This document shows positions 16,547-25,057 of a stretch of DNA of 64,000 bases, piece after piece (the first letter of the stretch is position 1; each line of letters opens with the position of its first letter). This DNA is from Paenibacillus crassostreae (lineage in GTDB: Bacteria; Bacillota; Bacilli; Paenibacillales; Paenibacillaceae): assembly GCF_001857945.1 (NCBI RefSeq), contig NZ_CP017770.1:62001-126000 (forward strand), in the 5' to 3' direction. The position numbers and the translations under genes are program-made. A model generated the notes under the pieces. It worked only from the letters and a program-made list of their open reading frames with translations. It searched no databases and had not been told where the DNA came from.

Positions 16547-17066
16547 GAAACACCCCTTTCTTTATCGCTTATCTAGTATCTGCGTCTCATAAGTTTAATT
16601 GTACTTCTTTTTTATGGATTGTACAGTTTCGTACAAATTCTAGATAATAATGTGAAAATTGTGGGAAAATGGGAAGGTATTCAGAAAAATTGGGTTATTT
16701 AATCATCATATGAGCAGACTTTAACCGTTGTTGGAGAATGACTACTTCTGATAACAGAGCATTATCGTGGTGTCGTTTAAGCTCCTTGATCGCCAAGGGG
16801 ATATTCCGTAATAAGCGCAAATCGTAGATATCTTATAAAGTACCTATTAGCAGTCAATGTTCCCAAGCGAGCAGCAAAGTTTGCCAAGAGAACTTGATTA
16901 TCGTGATAATATTGATTATTCTCATTATTAAATTCATAATGAAGTCATAGTTTTTCAAGGAGGCGGTTCAATTGGTAACCATGATTATTCGGACAGAAAT
17001 TAGAAGGATAGCGCCTAATCGTCCATAAACTGCGTGTTTCCTTCGTGATGAGGACGACCAGTACAC
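16547..17066. other. Gene-free region with operator-like palindrome and gene scrap
   Basis: TTGTACAGTTTCGTACAA (16619-16636) is an inverted repeat in the promoter zone of the minus-strand YdeI-like gene. At 16784-16800 lies a copy of the spacer repeat also found at 12921. At 16972-17028, behind a perfect AAGGAGGCGG site, an 18-residue frame (VTMIIRTEIRRIAPNRP) looks like the very start of a GNAT gene followed by a stop. Otherwise nothing recognisable. Confidence 0.5.
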
Positions 17067-17324
17067 ATGCAAGAATATCAAATTATCAAAATGAATGATT
17101 TTTCAAGTCAGCAGATCGATCAAATCAGAATGCTAGAACAGCTGTGCAAGATATTCGATAGGTCAAGTTTGAGGGTGGGCATAGAAAGCCTTAAAGAGAA
17201 AGATGGAGATGAGGCGTTTCTTTGCAAAATTGAAGATCAGTTGATTGGTTTCCTTAGTTGGTATACTACGGATGGGATTGAAGCTAATATTAACGGTATG
17301 GTTCACCCGGAGTTTCGTCGTTGA
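17067..17324 (+). pseudogene. GNAT acetyltransferase, truncated
   Basis: 85 codons from ATG 17067 reading QIDQIRMLEQLCKIFDRSSL, then AFLCKIEDQLIGFLSWYTTD and NGMVHPEFRR before a TGA. The last words are where a GNAT protein would enter its acetyl-CoA loop (HPEFRRRG...), so the acetyl-CoA site and the C-terminal half are gone. The following DNA stays open in another frame but is not recognisably GNAT. No good ribosome site precedes it. Confidence 0.65.
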
Positions 17325-17499
17325 GGCTGAAAATCAATGGTATTTGTTTAACTATACAGCAAGTCAATCTATTTATCAGTTAATTGATACCGCCTCAATG
17401 AACGGTTTTCTGACCACTATCAGTAATTCGGTTCCTTAAGGAAACAAATTTTTTCTTATTTAGCTAAGCGTAGTTTTTCACTATATAGAAAATATTAAA

Positions 17500-18282
17500 T
17501 TATTTCGAACCCCTCATTCTTGCGATGCCACGTTCGGACTTGTTTAAGAATGCTAATGTATGCTCCTTAAACATGGATTGAGGCAAGTTATGAATCTCTT
17601 CGATTGCTTGAGCGAGTGGTAATTTTTTTCGGAACAAAAGGGTATTGATTCGTTTTATGGTCTTGATGTCATCATTAGTCATGCCGTTCCGTTTCAATCC
17701 AACAAGGTTAATGCCACATATTTTTGCACGATAACCACTGGCGATCGAGTAGGGTACAATGTCTAGATTGATAAAAGATGCAGCTCCAATCATTGAAAAT
17801 CTACCAATCTTACAGAACTGGTGAATAGTAGCAGAACCACCGATGGTAACATTATCTTCAATTTCAACATGACCTGCAATTTGTACATTACCTGTAATGG
17901 TGGATTGGTTACCTATTACTACATCATGCCCGATGTGGACAATGCTCATAATCCAATTGTCGTCTCCAATTCGTGTCATACCGCCACCTTTTACTGTTCC
18001 TTTGCTAATCGTTGTGTATTCTCTTACGATGTTGTTGTTCCCGATGCTAAGATACGTTTCTTGCCCTTTGTGGGTTCGATCTATCGGAAAAGAACCAATG
18101 ATGGCTCCTTGAAAAATATGGTTTTCTTCGCCGATTGTTGTGTGGGAGCCAATTAGAACATGACTTTCAATTTTGCATCCGTTCCCGATTTTGACGTTTT
18201 CCTCAATGATACTAAATGGGCCGATAGTGACATTTTCTCCGATTATCGCTGTTGGGTGAATGATTGCAGTAGAATGAATCAA
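17500..18282 (-). CDS. lpxA: UDP-N-acetylglucosamine acyltransferase LpxA
   Basis: 260 residues (E. coli LpxA 262), ATG at 18282 with GAGGAGGAAT upstream. Left-handed beta-helix hexapeptide repeats (IGENVTIGPFSIIEENVKIG) run through residues 10-190, followed by an alpha-helical C-terminus. Catalytic His119 in IVHIGHDVV corresponds to E. coli His125, and the IHQFCKIG block is conserved. It transfers a 3-hydroxyacyl chain from ACP to UDP-GlcNAc, the first step of lipid A synthesis. Last gene of a lpxC-lpxD-lpxA operon, 16 bases after lpxD. Presence in a monoderm-type genome is unusual. Confidence 0.9.
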   Translation of the reverse strand: MIHSTAIIHPTAIIGENVTIGPFSIIEENVKIGNGCKIESHVLIGSHTTIGEENHIFQGAIIGSFPIDRTHKGQETYLSIGNNNIVREYTTISKGTVKGGGMTRIGDDNWIMSIVHIGHDVVIGNQSTITGNVQIAGHVEIEDNVTIGGSATIHQFCKIGRFSMIGAASFINLDIVPYSIASGYRAKICGINLVGLKRNGMTNDDIKTIKRINTLLFRKKLPLAQAIEEIHNLPQSMFKEHTLAFLNKSERGIARMRGSK

Positions 18283-18298
18283 ATTTATTCCTCCTCAT

Positions 18299-19312
18299 TT
18301 AAAAGTGTGTTTTTGTAATGTCTTCTAATTTCTTATTGAATTCCTTCAGTATTTTCGGAAGTCTCGCAAGCGTTGCATACTCCTTCAATTGTTCTTTATG
18401 AGGACGTGCAAAAATGCCAGATACAAATGATTTTTCCGGCAAGTCTTTGGCTACGCCTGATTTTGCCAAAACGACGGAATGATCGCCAATGGAGACATGG
18501 TTTGAGATAGTGCATCCACCTGCCAAAACAACGTAGTTCCCAATTTTTGAGGAGCCTGCAATCGCACATGTTGACACGACGATGCAGTGTTCTCCGATTT
18601 GTACGTTGTGCCCGATTACGACCATATTGCCAATTTTCGTTCCCTTTTTGATTATGGTGGAATCAATCGTTCCGCGCTCGATTGTTGTATTGGCACCAAT
18701 TTCTACGTCATCCCCAATGACGACGTTCCCTATATGAGGAAATTTCAGATGTTTTTCTCCATCCCATTCATAACCGAATCCATCGGAACCGATGACGGAA
18801 CAAGATTGGATGATGACGTTGTCACCAATTAACGTATCCTTTAAAATGGTAACATTAGGGTAGATTGAACAATTTTTACCGATCGTGACATTTTCGCCAA
18901 TAAACGAATTTGAACCGATGGTGCTGTTATTGCCAATAGAAACGCCTTCTTTCACGACGGCGCCATCATCTACCTGCGTACAGCTACCGGATTTCAATGA
19001 CAAATCAATCGTACTAGACGAGATTATTCCATTACTTTTCCTATCGTCTTGAAATGTCATTATCAAATGAATGAAGGCAAGTCTGGGATTCTTAACTTTG
19101 ATGACTGGAATGCTATATTCACGAGTGTTTTCGGGGACAATCAATGCGGAAGCCTTGCAAGTAGCCAGTTGACCCATATTTTTTTCTGTTATGAAGGCAA
19201 TTTGACCAATCTTGGCGTTCAATAGAGAGGCGATACTATGTATGACTACATCTTCATCACCAACTAAAAATCCATTCAATTTCTGAGCGATTTCTTTTAA
19301 GTTATATTCCAT
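18299..19312 (-). CDS. lpxD: UDP-3-O-acylglucosamine N-acyltransferase LpxD
   Basis: 337 residues (E. coli 341), ATG at 19312 after AAAGGGAG. An N-terminal uridine-binding domain (about residues 1-100, AFITEKNMGQLATCKASALI) precedes hexapeptide repeats. Catalytic His235 lies in VVIGHNVQIG, and the IAGSSKIG and VSGIFARPHKE blocks agree with LpxD. It adds the second acyl chain to the 2-amino group of UDP-3-O-acyl-glucosamine. Its substrate is produced by the LpxC encoded just upstream (gap of 23 bases). Confidence 0.9.
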   Translation of the reverse strand: MEYNLKEIAQKLNGFLVGDEDVVIHSIASLLNAKIGQIAFITEKNMGQLATCKASALIVPENTREYSIPVIKVKNPRLAFIHLIMTFQDDRKSNGIISSSTIDLSLKSGSCTQVDDGAVVKEGVSIGNNSTIGSNSFIGENVTIGKNCSIYPNVTILKDTLIGDNVIIQSCSVIGSDGFGYEWDGEKHLKFPHIGNVVIGDDVEIGANTTIERGTIDSTIIKKGTKIGNMVVIGHNVQIGEHCIVVSTCAIAGSSKIGNYVVLAGGCTISNHVSIGDHSVVLAKSGVAKDLPEKSFVSGIFARPHKEQLKEYATLARLPKILKEFNKKLEDITKTHF

Positions 19313-19335
19313 ATTTATTCTCCCTTTAGTTGTGA

Positions 19336-20169
19336 TTAATAAATATTGTTCAAAATCTCCTGTGCCAAAAGATTATTTAGGTGATGGGAAGTTCGTTCGC
19401 CATCAATTTTCGCTAAGAAAGGTGGAAGCAAAGCCAAGTCCCCCATAACATCTAAAAGCTTGTGTCGTGCGAATTCATCTGGGTAACGCAAATTAGGTAT
19501 AATCTTTCCTCTACCAATTAGCAGGGCGTTTTCCAGAGAAGCACCTTTAATCAGTCCTTTGCTTTTGAGGTAGTCGATCTCTTTTTCGTAACCAAATGTA
19601 CGTGCGGCTGCGATATTGATTAGAAAATCATGAGTGCCAACATTAAAAATAGCTGATTGATGAGTAAGGAATGAAAGGTTATGATCGTTTTTGAAGCCAA
19701 TTGAATAGGATATCCCATCAAAGGGGGATGCTTCTATAAACGACAATCCTACTTCAACTCTAATGGTCTTTTTCAAGCGAAAATATCTTTTTTCAACTTG
19801 TTGTTCTAAAAGACCCACTTTACTAATTTTTGATGCAATAACGACAGCGCTTCCATCGAGAACCGGAATTTCTTCACCGTTGATGTCAACGATGACATTG
19901 TCGACGTCCATACCTCGAAGTGCAGACATTACATGTTCGACCATAGAAACTGAATAGTTATTATGATTTTTAAGCTGAGTGCAACGTTCGGTGTTTGAAA
20001 CGTTCCCAACCGTGGCTTTAATTACTTCAAATGGTGTTACATCTGTTCTCCTGAATACGATGCCACTGTTCGGTGGTGCGGGGTGAAAAGTCATACATGT
20101 TGAAATCCCTCTGTGCAAGGTGATGCCCTCCAGTTCAAAGTTACTTGCAATTGTTCGTTGATTTACCAT
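19336..20169 (-). CDS. lpxC: UDP-3-O-acyl-GlcNAc deacetylase LpxC
   Basis: 277 residues from ATG 20169 (GAAAGGGTG site); the frame extends further 5' but without a ribosome site. Catalytic residues are in place: Glu78-His79 (MVEHVMSAL), Thr191 (AAARTFGY), His236-Lys237 (FARHKLLD), Asp240, Asp244 and His263 (SHHLNN). Spacing matches E. coli LpxC nearly residue for residue. The zinc enzyme removes the acetyl group, the committed step of lipid A synthesis. First gene of the minus-strand lpxCDA operon with its own promoter. Confidence 0.92.
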   Translation of the reverse strand: MVNQRTIASNFELEGITLHRGISTCMTFHPAPPNSGIVFRRTDVTPFEVIKATVGNVSNTERCTQLKNHNNYSVSMVEHVMSALRGMDVDNVIVDINGEEIPVLDGSAVVIASKISKVGLLEQQVEKRYFRLKKTIRVEVGLSFIEASPFDGISYSIGFKNDHNLSFLTHQSAIFNVGTHDFLINIAAARTFGYEKEIDYLKSKGLIKGASLENALLIGRGKIIPNLRYPDEFARHKLLDVMGDLALLPPFLAKIDGERTSHHLNNLLAQEILNNIY

Positions 20170-20196
20170 ATAAACACCCTTTCGTTCATTTTTTAT

Positions 20197-20226
20197 ATTA
20201 TAGGTTAATTTAGGGTTTTTTTGTAA
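20197..20226 (-). promoter_or_regulatory. Promoter of the lpxCDA operon
   Basis: On the minus strand TTACAA (20226-20221), an 18-base spacer and a perfect TATAAT (20202-20197), about 27 bases upstream of the lpxC start codon. Confidence 0.65.
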
Positions 20227-20384
20227 AAAAAGTATTCTAAGAAAGATCCTTTCAAAGAATGGCATGGTTTTTGTATTTATCTGTTCCTATTTTTATATAC
20301 AACATGAAACACTAATTCTCTTGAGAAACTTACAACGGAATATATGAAAATCTAAATAGATTTGTTAATGTAAGGAATGCGGGT

Positions 20385-20403
20385 ACGTTATAGGGAATCA
20401 GCG
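20385..20403 (+). repeat. ACGTTATAGGGAATCAGCG spacer core
   Basis: The same ACGTTATAGG core occurs at 11354-11363 and 13037-13046. It lies in the gene-free stretch between lpxC and the next plus-strand frame. Confidence 0.5.
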
Positions 20404-20461
20404 TAAAGACATATGAAAACCAATAAAAAGCATTTGTGGTATCACTTGGGGGGATTTGATC

Positions 20462-20506
20462 ATGAGTATAAGTTTCTTTCTTGTTAGACATGCAATAAAA
20501 CCATGA
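20462..20506 (+). pseudogene. Histidine phosphatase start fragment
   Basis: ATG 20462 follows TTGGGGGGATTTGATC and encodes MSISFFLVRHAIKP then TGA. The FLVRHA motif is the N-terminal RHG-type signature of the histidine phosphatase (phosphoglycerate mutase-like) superfamily; the rest of the gene is absent. Short, so identity rests on one motif plus a good ribosome site. Confidence 0.4.
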
Positions 20507-20611
20507 AAGTGCTAGTTATACTATCGACAGTTTTGCATCAATCACACATTTAAGCTAACAAGACTTGTAAATACTGATTCAACTAGTAGGCAAAACATCT
20601 TTTTTGTTAAC

Positions 20612-21007
20612 TTGATGAAGACACTGACATCATATAACAACTTATTCGCGCTTCGGATCATTCGGCTTTTTATCAAGAGAAAAGGTCTATTTCCACAAGC
20701 TAATATTGTATTATACCATCCTGGACACTTTCCTGAATTGAATAAAGATATATCCAATTTGTATCTAGAAGAAGGATTCGATGAGGTATGGATACCAGAT
20801 TTACATAATAATTTTTTGAATGAAAATGAATATACATACCATAAAACAATATTAATATCTCAGGGTATTCCAGAGAACAGAATTAAACCTATAAAAGCAC
20901 AACATAAGAATGAGAAGGGAAGAGATCGAGTAATAAGCGAGATAGGAAAGATTTCAGAAATATTAGAAAGACACAATGAGATATTAGCAGATTCGGAGAT
21001 GTTGTAG
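20612..21007 (+). CDS. Hypothetical protein, possibly YdcF-like fragment
   Basis: 131 residues. The segment ANIVLYHPGHFPELNKDISN, then YLEEGFDEVWIPDL and ETYHKTILIS-like ISQGIPENRIKPI has the flavour of DUF218/YdcF proteins (an item list sorted by name and time, with ...SEA...L...GIP...I). No ribosome site stands before either ATG (20612, 20615), and the histidine phosphatase scrap ends 100 bases upstream, so it may be the surviving 3' part of a broken gene. Identity is uncertain. Confidence 0.4.
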   Translation: MMKTLTSYNNLFALRIIRLFIKRKGLFPQANIVLYHPGHFPELNKDISNLYLEEGFDEVWIPDLHNNFLNENEYTYHKTILISQGIPENRIKPIKAQHKNEKGRDRVISEIGKISEILERHNEILADSEML

Positions 21008-21025
21008 TACTAAAGGAGAATATTC

Positions 21026-21484
21026 ATGGATATGAAAATTAGATTATTAGAAGTTATCGAAGATTCACCTATAGAATTATTACTTCTTGCCGATCCTTCG
21101 GAGAAGTTGGTGAAAGAATATTTGAGCAGAGGTCAATGTTTCGTAGCAACAAAAAATGATGAAGTTATTGGTGTAATCGTACTAATAAGAACTCGTCCAG
21201 AAACTATAGAAATTGTTAATATTGCTGTTCGTGAAGATCACCAAAATAAAGGAATTGGAAAAAGATTAGTCTTATTTGCTATCGATAAAGCAAAAGAACA
21301 ACATATAAAAACAGTAGAAATCGGAACAGGAAATTCAGGGTTGAATCAATTAGCATTATATCAAAAATGTGGATTTCGGATTACTGGAGTGGATCGTGAT
21401 TTTTTTATCAGGCATTACAAAGAAAAAATATATGAAAATGGTATTCAAGTTATAGATATGATTAGATTAAGTCTTGATTTGTGA
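21026..21484 (+). CDS. GNAT N-acetyltransferase
   Basis: 152 residues from ATG 21026 after AAAGGAGAATATTC. Acetyl-CoA binding region EIVNIAVREDHQNKGIGKRL, then ALYQKCGFRITGVDRDFF, as in a complete single-domain GNAT. The sequence around LLLLADPSEKLVKEYL resembles Bacillus YvbK-type acetyltransferases. Substrate unknown. It starts 18 bases after the preceding frame, and its stop overlaps an upstream GTG of the next small frame. Confidence 0.85.
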   Translation: MDMKIRLLEVIEDSPIELLLLADPSEKLVKEYLSRGQCFVATKNDEVIGVIVLIRTRPETIEIVNIAVREDHQNKGIGKRLVLFAIDKAKEQHIKTVEIGTGNSGLNQLALYQKCGFRITGVDRDFFIRHYKEKIYENGIQVIDMIRLSLDL

Positions 21485-21546
21485 TCGTTTTCCAAAAAGG
21501 TCGGCAGTATCCTAATAACATAAAACCAAATGAAAGAGGAAGAGAT

Positions 21547-21708
21547 ATGGGATTAATTGGACTTACCTTAAAGAAACTTATTCCCCACATCGATACAGAA
21601 GAACATCTCCAAAATACATCTTTAACAATTTTAAATAAAAATCAAATTAAATGGGATTGTGAACTGTATAACTGTATTAATCACTTAAAAGCTGAAAACT
21701 ACGAGTAG
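21547..21708 (+). CDS. Small hypothetical protein
   Basis: 53 residues from ATG 21547 (GAAAGAGGAAGAG site); the frame could also begin at GTG 21481, overlapping the GNAT stop. Sequence MGLIGLTLKKLIPHIDTEEH...LNKNQIKWDCELYNCINHLK is not recognised. It could be the N-terminal bit of a larger broken gene. Codon use is like its neighbours. Confidence 0.4.
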   Translation: MGLIGLTLKKLIPHIDTEEHLQNTSLTILNKNQIKWDCELYNCINHLKAENYE

Positions 21709-21795
21709 TAAATTCGAAGAGGGATGATCCGTCATCTAATATAACATTTACGCTGCGGTCAGCAAGACGGCCCTTTGCGACATGCTATGAAAGAA

Positions 21796-21880
21796 GTGGA
21801 AATAATGGTAAAATATAGATACAATTGAATCCTGGGTGGGCATGATTCCCCTTAATCATAGAATTAGAGCCTAAGGTCAA
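21796..21880 (+). pseudogene. Scar of a second type I toxin locus
   Basis: GTGGAAATAATGGTAAAATA and the sequence to 21854 repeat the toxin leader at 9942-10000 almost base for base, including TGGGTGGGCATG. After it the toxin reading frame is missing, and the DNA resumes with GCCTAAGGT, the same word found in the 3' hairpin at 10134-10142. It therefore looks like a copy of the locus from which the coding part was deleted. Confidence 0.65.
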
Positions 21881-21939
21881 GTCGAGATGTAATGTATTTG
21901 TATGAATATATAAATAGTACGATTTCAAAGGAGAATATT

Positions 21940-22461
21940 ATGATTACAAGGCCAGAACCGAATGAACATTTACCTATAGTAAAGAAATATATTGACTCAG
22001 TACCTGAAGGCAATATTATTACCATCTTAAATGATCAATTTCAAAAAAATCAATCTTTATTAAATAATCTTACTGAAGATATTGGGAACTTTAGGTATGC
22101 CTCAGATAAGTGGTCATTAAAGAATGTTATTGGGCATATCGCTGATGTAGAGAGATTATGGAGTTATATGATTTTAAGAATAGCTCGTGGAGATGTAGGA
22201 GTATTATCAGGCTATGATCGCGATTTATTTGTTGCAAATTCATTTCGTGATAAACTTCCATTAATAATGGTACTTAAAGATTATGAAGCTGTCAGAAAAT
22301 CTACAATCTCATTGATTGAAACTCTACCTGAAAAATCTATTAGTAATATTGGGGAGTTTAATAGTCATCCATTTTCTGTACGTGCATGTATTTATAGTAT
22401 TGCAGGTCATGAAACACATCATATGAACATTATAAAATCTAAATATCTGAATATAGGGTAA
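21940..22461 (+). CDS. DinB-family protein (DinB_2)
   Basis: 173 residues from ATG 21940 after AAAGGAGAATATT. The DinB fold is shown by YASDKWSLKNVIGHIADVER (first metal His), then FVANSFRD and SIAGHETHHMNIIKSKYL (C-terminal His pair). The DKWS..DVLGH pattern is common in the DinB_2 group of Bacillota. Distinct from the DinB gene at 11524. Probable metal-dependent transferase or detoxification protein; substrate unknown. Confidence 0.85.
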   Translation: MITRPEPNEHLPIVKKYIDSVPEGNIITILNDQFQKNQSLLNNLTEDIGNFRYASDKWSLKNVIGHIADVERLWSYMILRIARGDVGVLSGYDRDLFVANSFRDKLPLIMVLKDYEAVRKSTISLIETLPEKSISNIGEFNSHPFSVRACIYSIAGHETHHMNIIKSKYLNIG

Positions 22462-22537
22462 ATATGAAATTGATTCAGATAAAAATATAAATTTCAGCTG
22501 CGAAATAGTTACAAAAATATAGAGTAGGAGACTGACA

Positions 22538-23651
22538 ATGAAAGATCCAAGAATTGAACAACTTGCTAAAAATCTTATTCAATATTCGGTGAAGCTACAA
22601 CAAGGTGAAAAAATATTAATTGAGGTTGATGGTTTGGAAATCCCCTTAGCCAAGGAATTGGTAAAACAAGCTTATAGTGTCGGTGGAGTTCCATTTCTAC
22701 TAATTAATAATCATGAAATATTGAGAGAGATATTAATTAGTTGTACGGAAACAATTAATTGCAATGGCATCCTACGACTTAAACAGAGTTAAGGATATGC
22801 AAGCCTACATACTCATTAGAGCCGGAGAGAATATGAGTGAATTAAGTGGCATTTCTCCTGAGAAAATGGGATTGTATAGAAAGCATTATTCGCAACAGAT
22901 TAATGGCAGACGTTATAATCACACGAAATGGTGTATTCTTCGTTATCCTAATCATGCCATGGCTCAACAAGCGAACATGCCAACGGAGGATTTTGAGGAT
23001 TTGTATTTTAATGTATGTAATTTGGACTATTCAAAAATGGATAAAGCTATGGATAATTTAGTTGAGCAAATGGACAAAACAGATAAAGTTAGAATTACAG
23101 GAATAGAAACAGATCTAGTGTTCTCTATTAAAGGTATGCCAACTATTAAAGATGCTGGAATCATGAATATTCCTGATGGAGAAGTATATACAATGCCAGT
23201 TAAGGATTCCGTCAACGGAGTTATTTCATACAATACACCTTCATTAAAAGAGGGGTTCACTTACGAGAATATTCGTTTTGAAATTAAAAACGGAAAAATT
23301 ATTCATGCTACTGGAAATGATTCAGACCGAATTAATAAATTACTGAATACGGACCAGGGTTCGAGCTATTTTGGTGAATTTGGAATAGGTCTTAATCCAT
23401 ATATTGAAAATATAATGAAAGATACGTTATTCGATGAAAAAATATGGGGGAGTTTTCACTTCACCCCTGGATGTGTTCCAGTTAGTTCACCTGGAAATGA
23501 AAATTGGTCCGAACTACATTGGGATATTGTTAGCATCCAAAGACCCGAATACGGTGGTGGAGAAATCTGGTTTGATGATATATTAATTCGTAAAGATGGA
23601 CTATTTGTTCCTGAAAATTTACAATGCTTAAACCCAGAAAACTTAAAGTGA
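22538..23651 (+). pseudogene. M29 aminopeptidase (AmpS/PepS-like) with frameshift
   Basis: The 5' frame from ATG 22538 (GTAGGAGACTGAC site) gives the M29 start (RIEQLAKNLIQYSVKLQQGE) up to ILISCTE, and the match continues in another frame with MASYDLNRVKDMQAYILIRA. The junction near 22740-22765 is fixed by a single added base or two lost ones in GGAAACAATTAA. The 3' part keeps the metal-site blocks GEFGIGLNP and SELHWDIV. A 295-residue frame from ATG 22764 could in principle be translated but lacks the N-terminal domain. A sequencing error is an alternative explanation. Confidence 0.8.
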
Positions 23652-23708
23652 TGATACCAAACAAACTTATGTAATAACTACAATATATATAAAAGCATAA
23701 TCTATCTA

Positions 23709-23819
23709 CCGTATCCACTTACAATTGATTGTGCTTTGTCATGGATGGAACATCATGTTAAGAAAGAAAATCAATATGAGCATCTTATTTACTATGGAGT
23801 TATGAAAAAATTGAAATGA
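23709..23819 (+). pseudogene. Unidentified C-terminal gene fragment
   Basis: An open stretch without start reads PYPLTIDCALSWMEHHVKKE then NQYEHLIYYGVMKKLK and stops. Composition and periodicity look protein-coding, but the family is not recognised. Probably the end of a lost accessory gene. Confidence 0.3.
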
Positions 23820-23839
23820 AGCGGTTGGAGGAGAAAAGT

Positions 23840-24244
23840 ATGAAAAGATATATTTCTAGAATTTCTACAATAGAGATTCCTGTTTCAAATCTAAATGAAT
23901 CGATCCATTGGTATACGAGTTTACTTGGATTAGAAGTGACACATCGTGATGATACTACAGCAGTACTGACATTTGATTCTTTAGGAGTTCCGGGTATCTT
24001 TCTATGTGAAACAAAAAGTGAAAATAGACTACAATTCCTCAACACGAATAATGATATCAAACATAGTGTGATTGATTTTTACACTAATGATCTTAACGGC
24101 TTCTATAATTTTCTAATAGAACAGGGAGTTCAGGTTGGAACATATAATATGATTACTGAGTTTGATACTGGTGGCTTTGGATTTGAAGACCCTGACGGAA
24201 ATTTATTAGGTGCATGCAATGCTATTCAGCGAGGCCAAGAGTAA
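23840..24244 (+). CDS. VOC-family protein
   Basis: 134 residues from ATG 23840, directly after GGTTGGAGGAGAAAAGT; the frame is open from 23816, but the ribosome site favours 23840. VOC pattern: STIEIPVSNLNESIHWYTSL, then VIDFYTNDLNGFYNFLIEQG and GFGFEDPDGNLLGACN, including the terminal Glu that usually binds metal. Third single-module VOC protein of the array; substrate unknown. Confidence 0.83.
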   Translation: MKRYISRISTIEIPVSNLNESIHWYTSLLGLEVTHRDDTTAVLTFDSLGVPGIFLCETKSENRLQFLNTNNDIKHSVIDFYTNDLNGFYNFLIEQGVQVGTYNMITEFDTGGFGFEDPDGNLLGACNAIQRGQE

Positions 24245-24299
24245 GATATGGAGTACGCTAGCAAATCCCCTAATAGAACTTTGTGAGGAGAGAGACTTT

Positions 24300-24491
24300 T
24301 GATAGAAACGGTAACTTTAGACATGAATAAGGAACCATTTTATATTTTGTTGGATATTTTTTGAAGGACTTTATTTTAGTTTCTTAGGTACCACTCCTGG
24401 CAAGGCGAGAGAAGTATATATTTTATTCGTTATCCTCGTAACCGTAGTAACTATTGGTATTGTTGCATGGGTATATAATAGAGTTTATTAA
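24300..24491 (+). pseudogene. Possible small membrane-protein remnant
   Basis: A frame ending TAA at 24489-24491 reads GTTPGKAREVYILFVILVTV then IGIVAWVYNRVY, a single transmembrane-like segment. Upstream the frame is interrupted and starts are not convincing. Too short to name. Confidence 0.25.
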
Positions 24492-24521
24492 TTTCACAAA
24501 TACACCTGGAGGATTGATTTT

Positions 24522-24965
24522 GTGGGAAAAGGTAAATCCAGGAATAATTTATTACTGATGTTTTTTTGCTGCATTATATTTTCCTTGTTAGTAAGCCATG
24601 ATGAATCAAGAGTTTTTTATCAAAAATTTGAAATAAATAACTACTATGGTTCTTTAATTTTAGATATCTTAATTAACTTTTTTTCAGCTTTTTTTATACT
24701 TAAGTTAGTTTCGAAATTGAGTTTTTTTGAACATTACCATAGATTTTTGCTGAATAATTTTAATAAAAAAACAGGGAAATTTATTTCTTTTGTAGTTGTT
24801 TTAATGTTACTCTTTTTAGTATTTTTACCTATTAACTATTTCATCGAACATCATTATATTGTAACTTTCTTAGGATATCATTGGTTGTTTGCATGGCTTT
24901 ATTTACTAGACAGTTTTATAATTACTGAAACAACACATCACAATAGATCAGGAAATAAATCGTGA
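24522..24965 (+). CDS. Hypothetical membrane protein
   Basis: 147 residues from GTG 24522 with CTGGAGGATTGATTT upstream. Four hydrophobic stretches are visible (LLLMFFCCIIFSLLVS, GSLILDILINFFSAFFILKL, FISFVVVLMLLFLVFL, FLGYHWLFAWLYLLDSFII) with short polar connectors and a His/Asn-rich end. No family recognised. A strong bidirectional terminator follows and separates it from the convergent kinase gene. Confidence 0.55.
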   Translation: MGKGKSRNNLLLMFFCCIIFSLLVSHDESRVFYQKFEINNYYGSLILDILINFFSAFFILKLVSKLSFFEHYHRFLLNNFNKKTGKFISFVVVLMLLFLVFLPINYFIEHHYIVTFLGYHWLFAWLYLLDSFIITETTHHNRSGNKS

Positions 24966-24984
24966 AGGTAGGACGGGTAATAAA

Positions 24985-25028
24985 GAAAAGGTGCATTTCG
25001 TTCAAAAGAACGTGAATGCACCTTTTTC
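24985..25028. terminator. Bidirectional terminator
   Basis: GAAAAGGTGCATTTCGTTC pairs with GAACGTGAATGCACCTTTTTC around AAAA. T-runs on both strands serve the convergent genes on either side. Confidence 0.85.
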
Positions 25029-25057
25029 TAATACGCCTTGAATAGGATCATTGAATA

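Noticed and set aside
17500..20169. Claim of an outer membrane or LPS in this organism
   Set aside because: Only the first three enzymes are present; no LpxB/K, Kdo or transport genes are in the window, so LPS cannot be concluded.
20612..21007. Reporting a confident YdcF family gene
   Set aside because: Only loose resemblance and no ribosome site; left as a hypothetical fragment.
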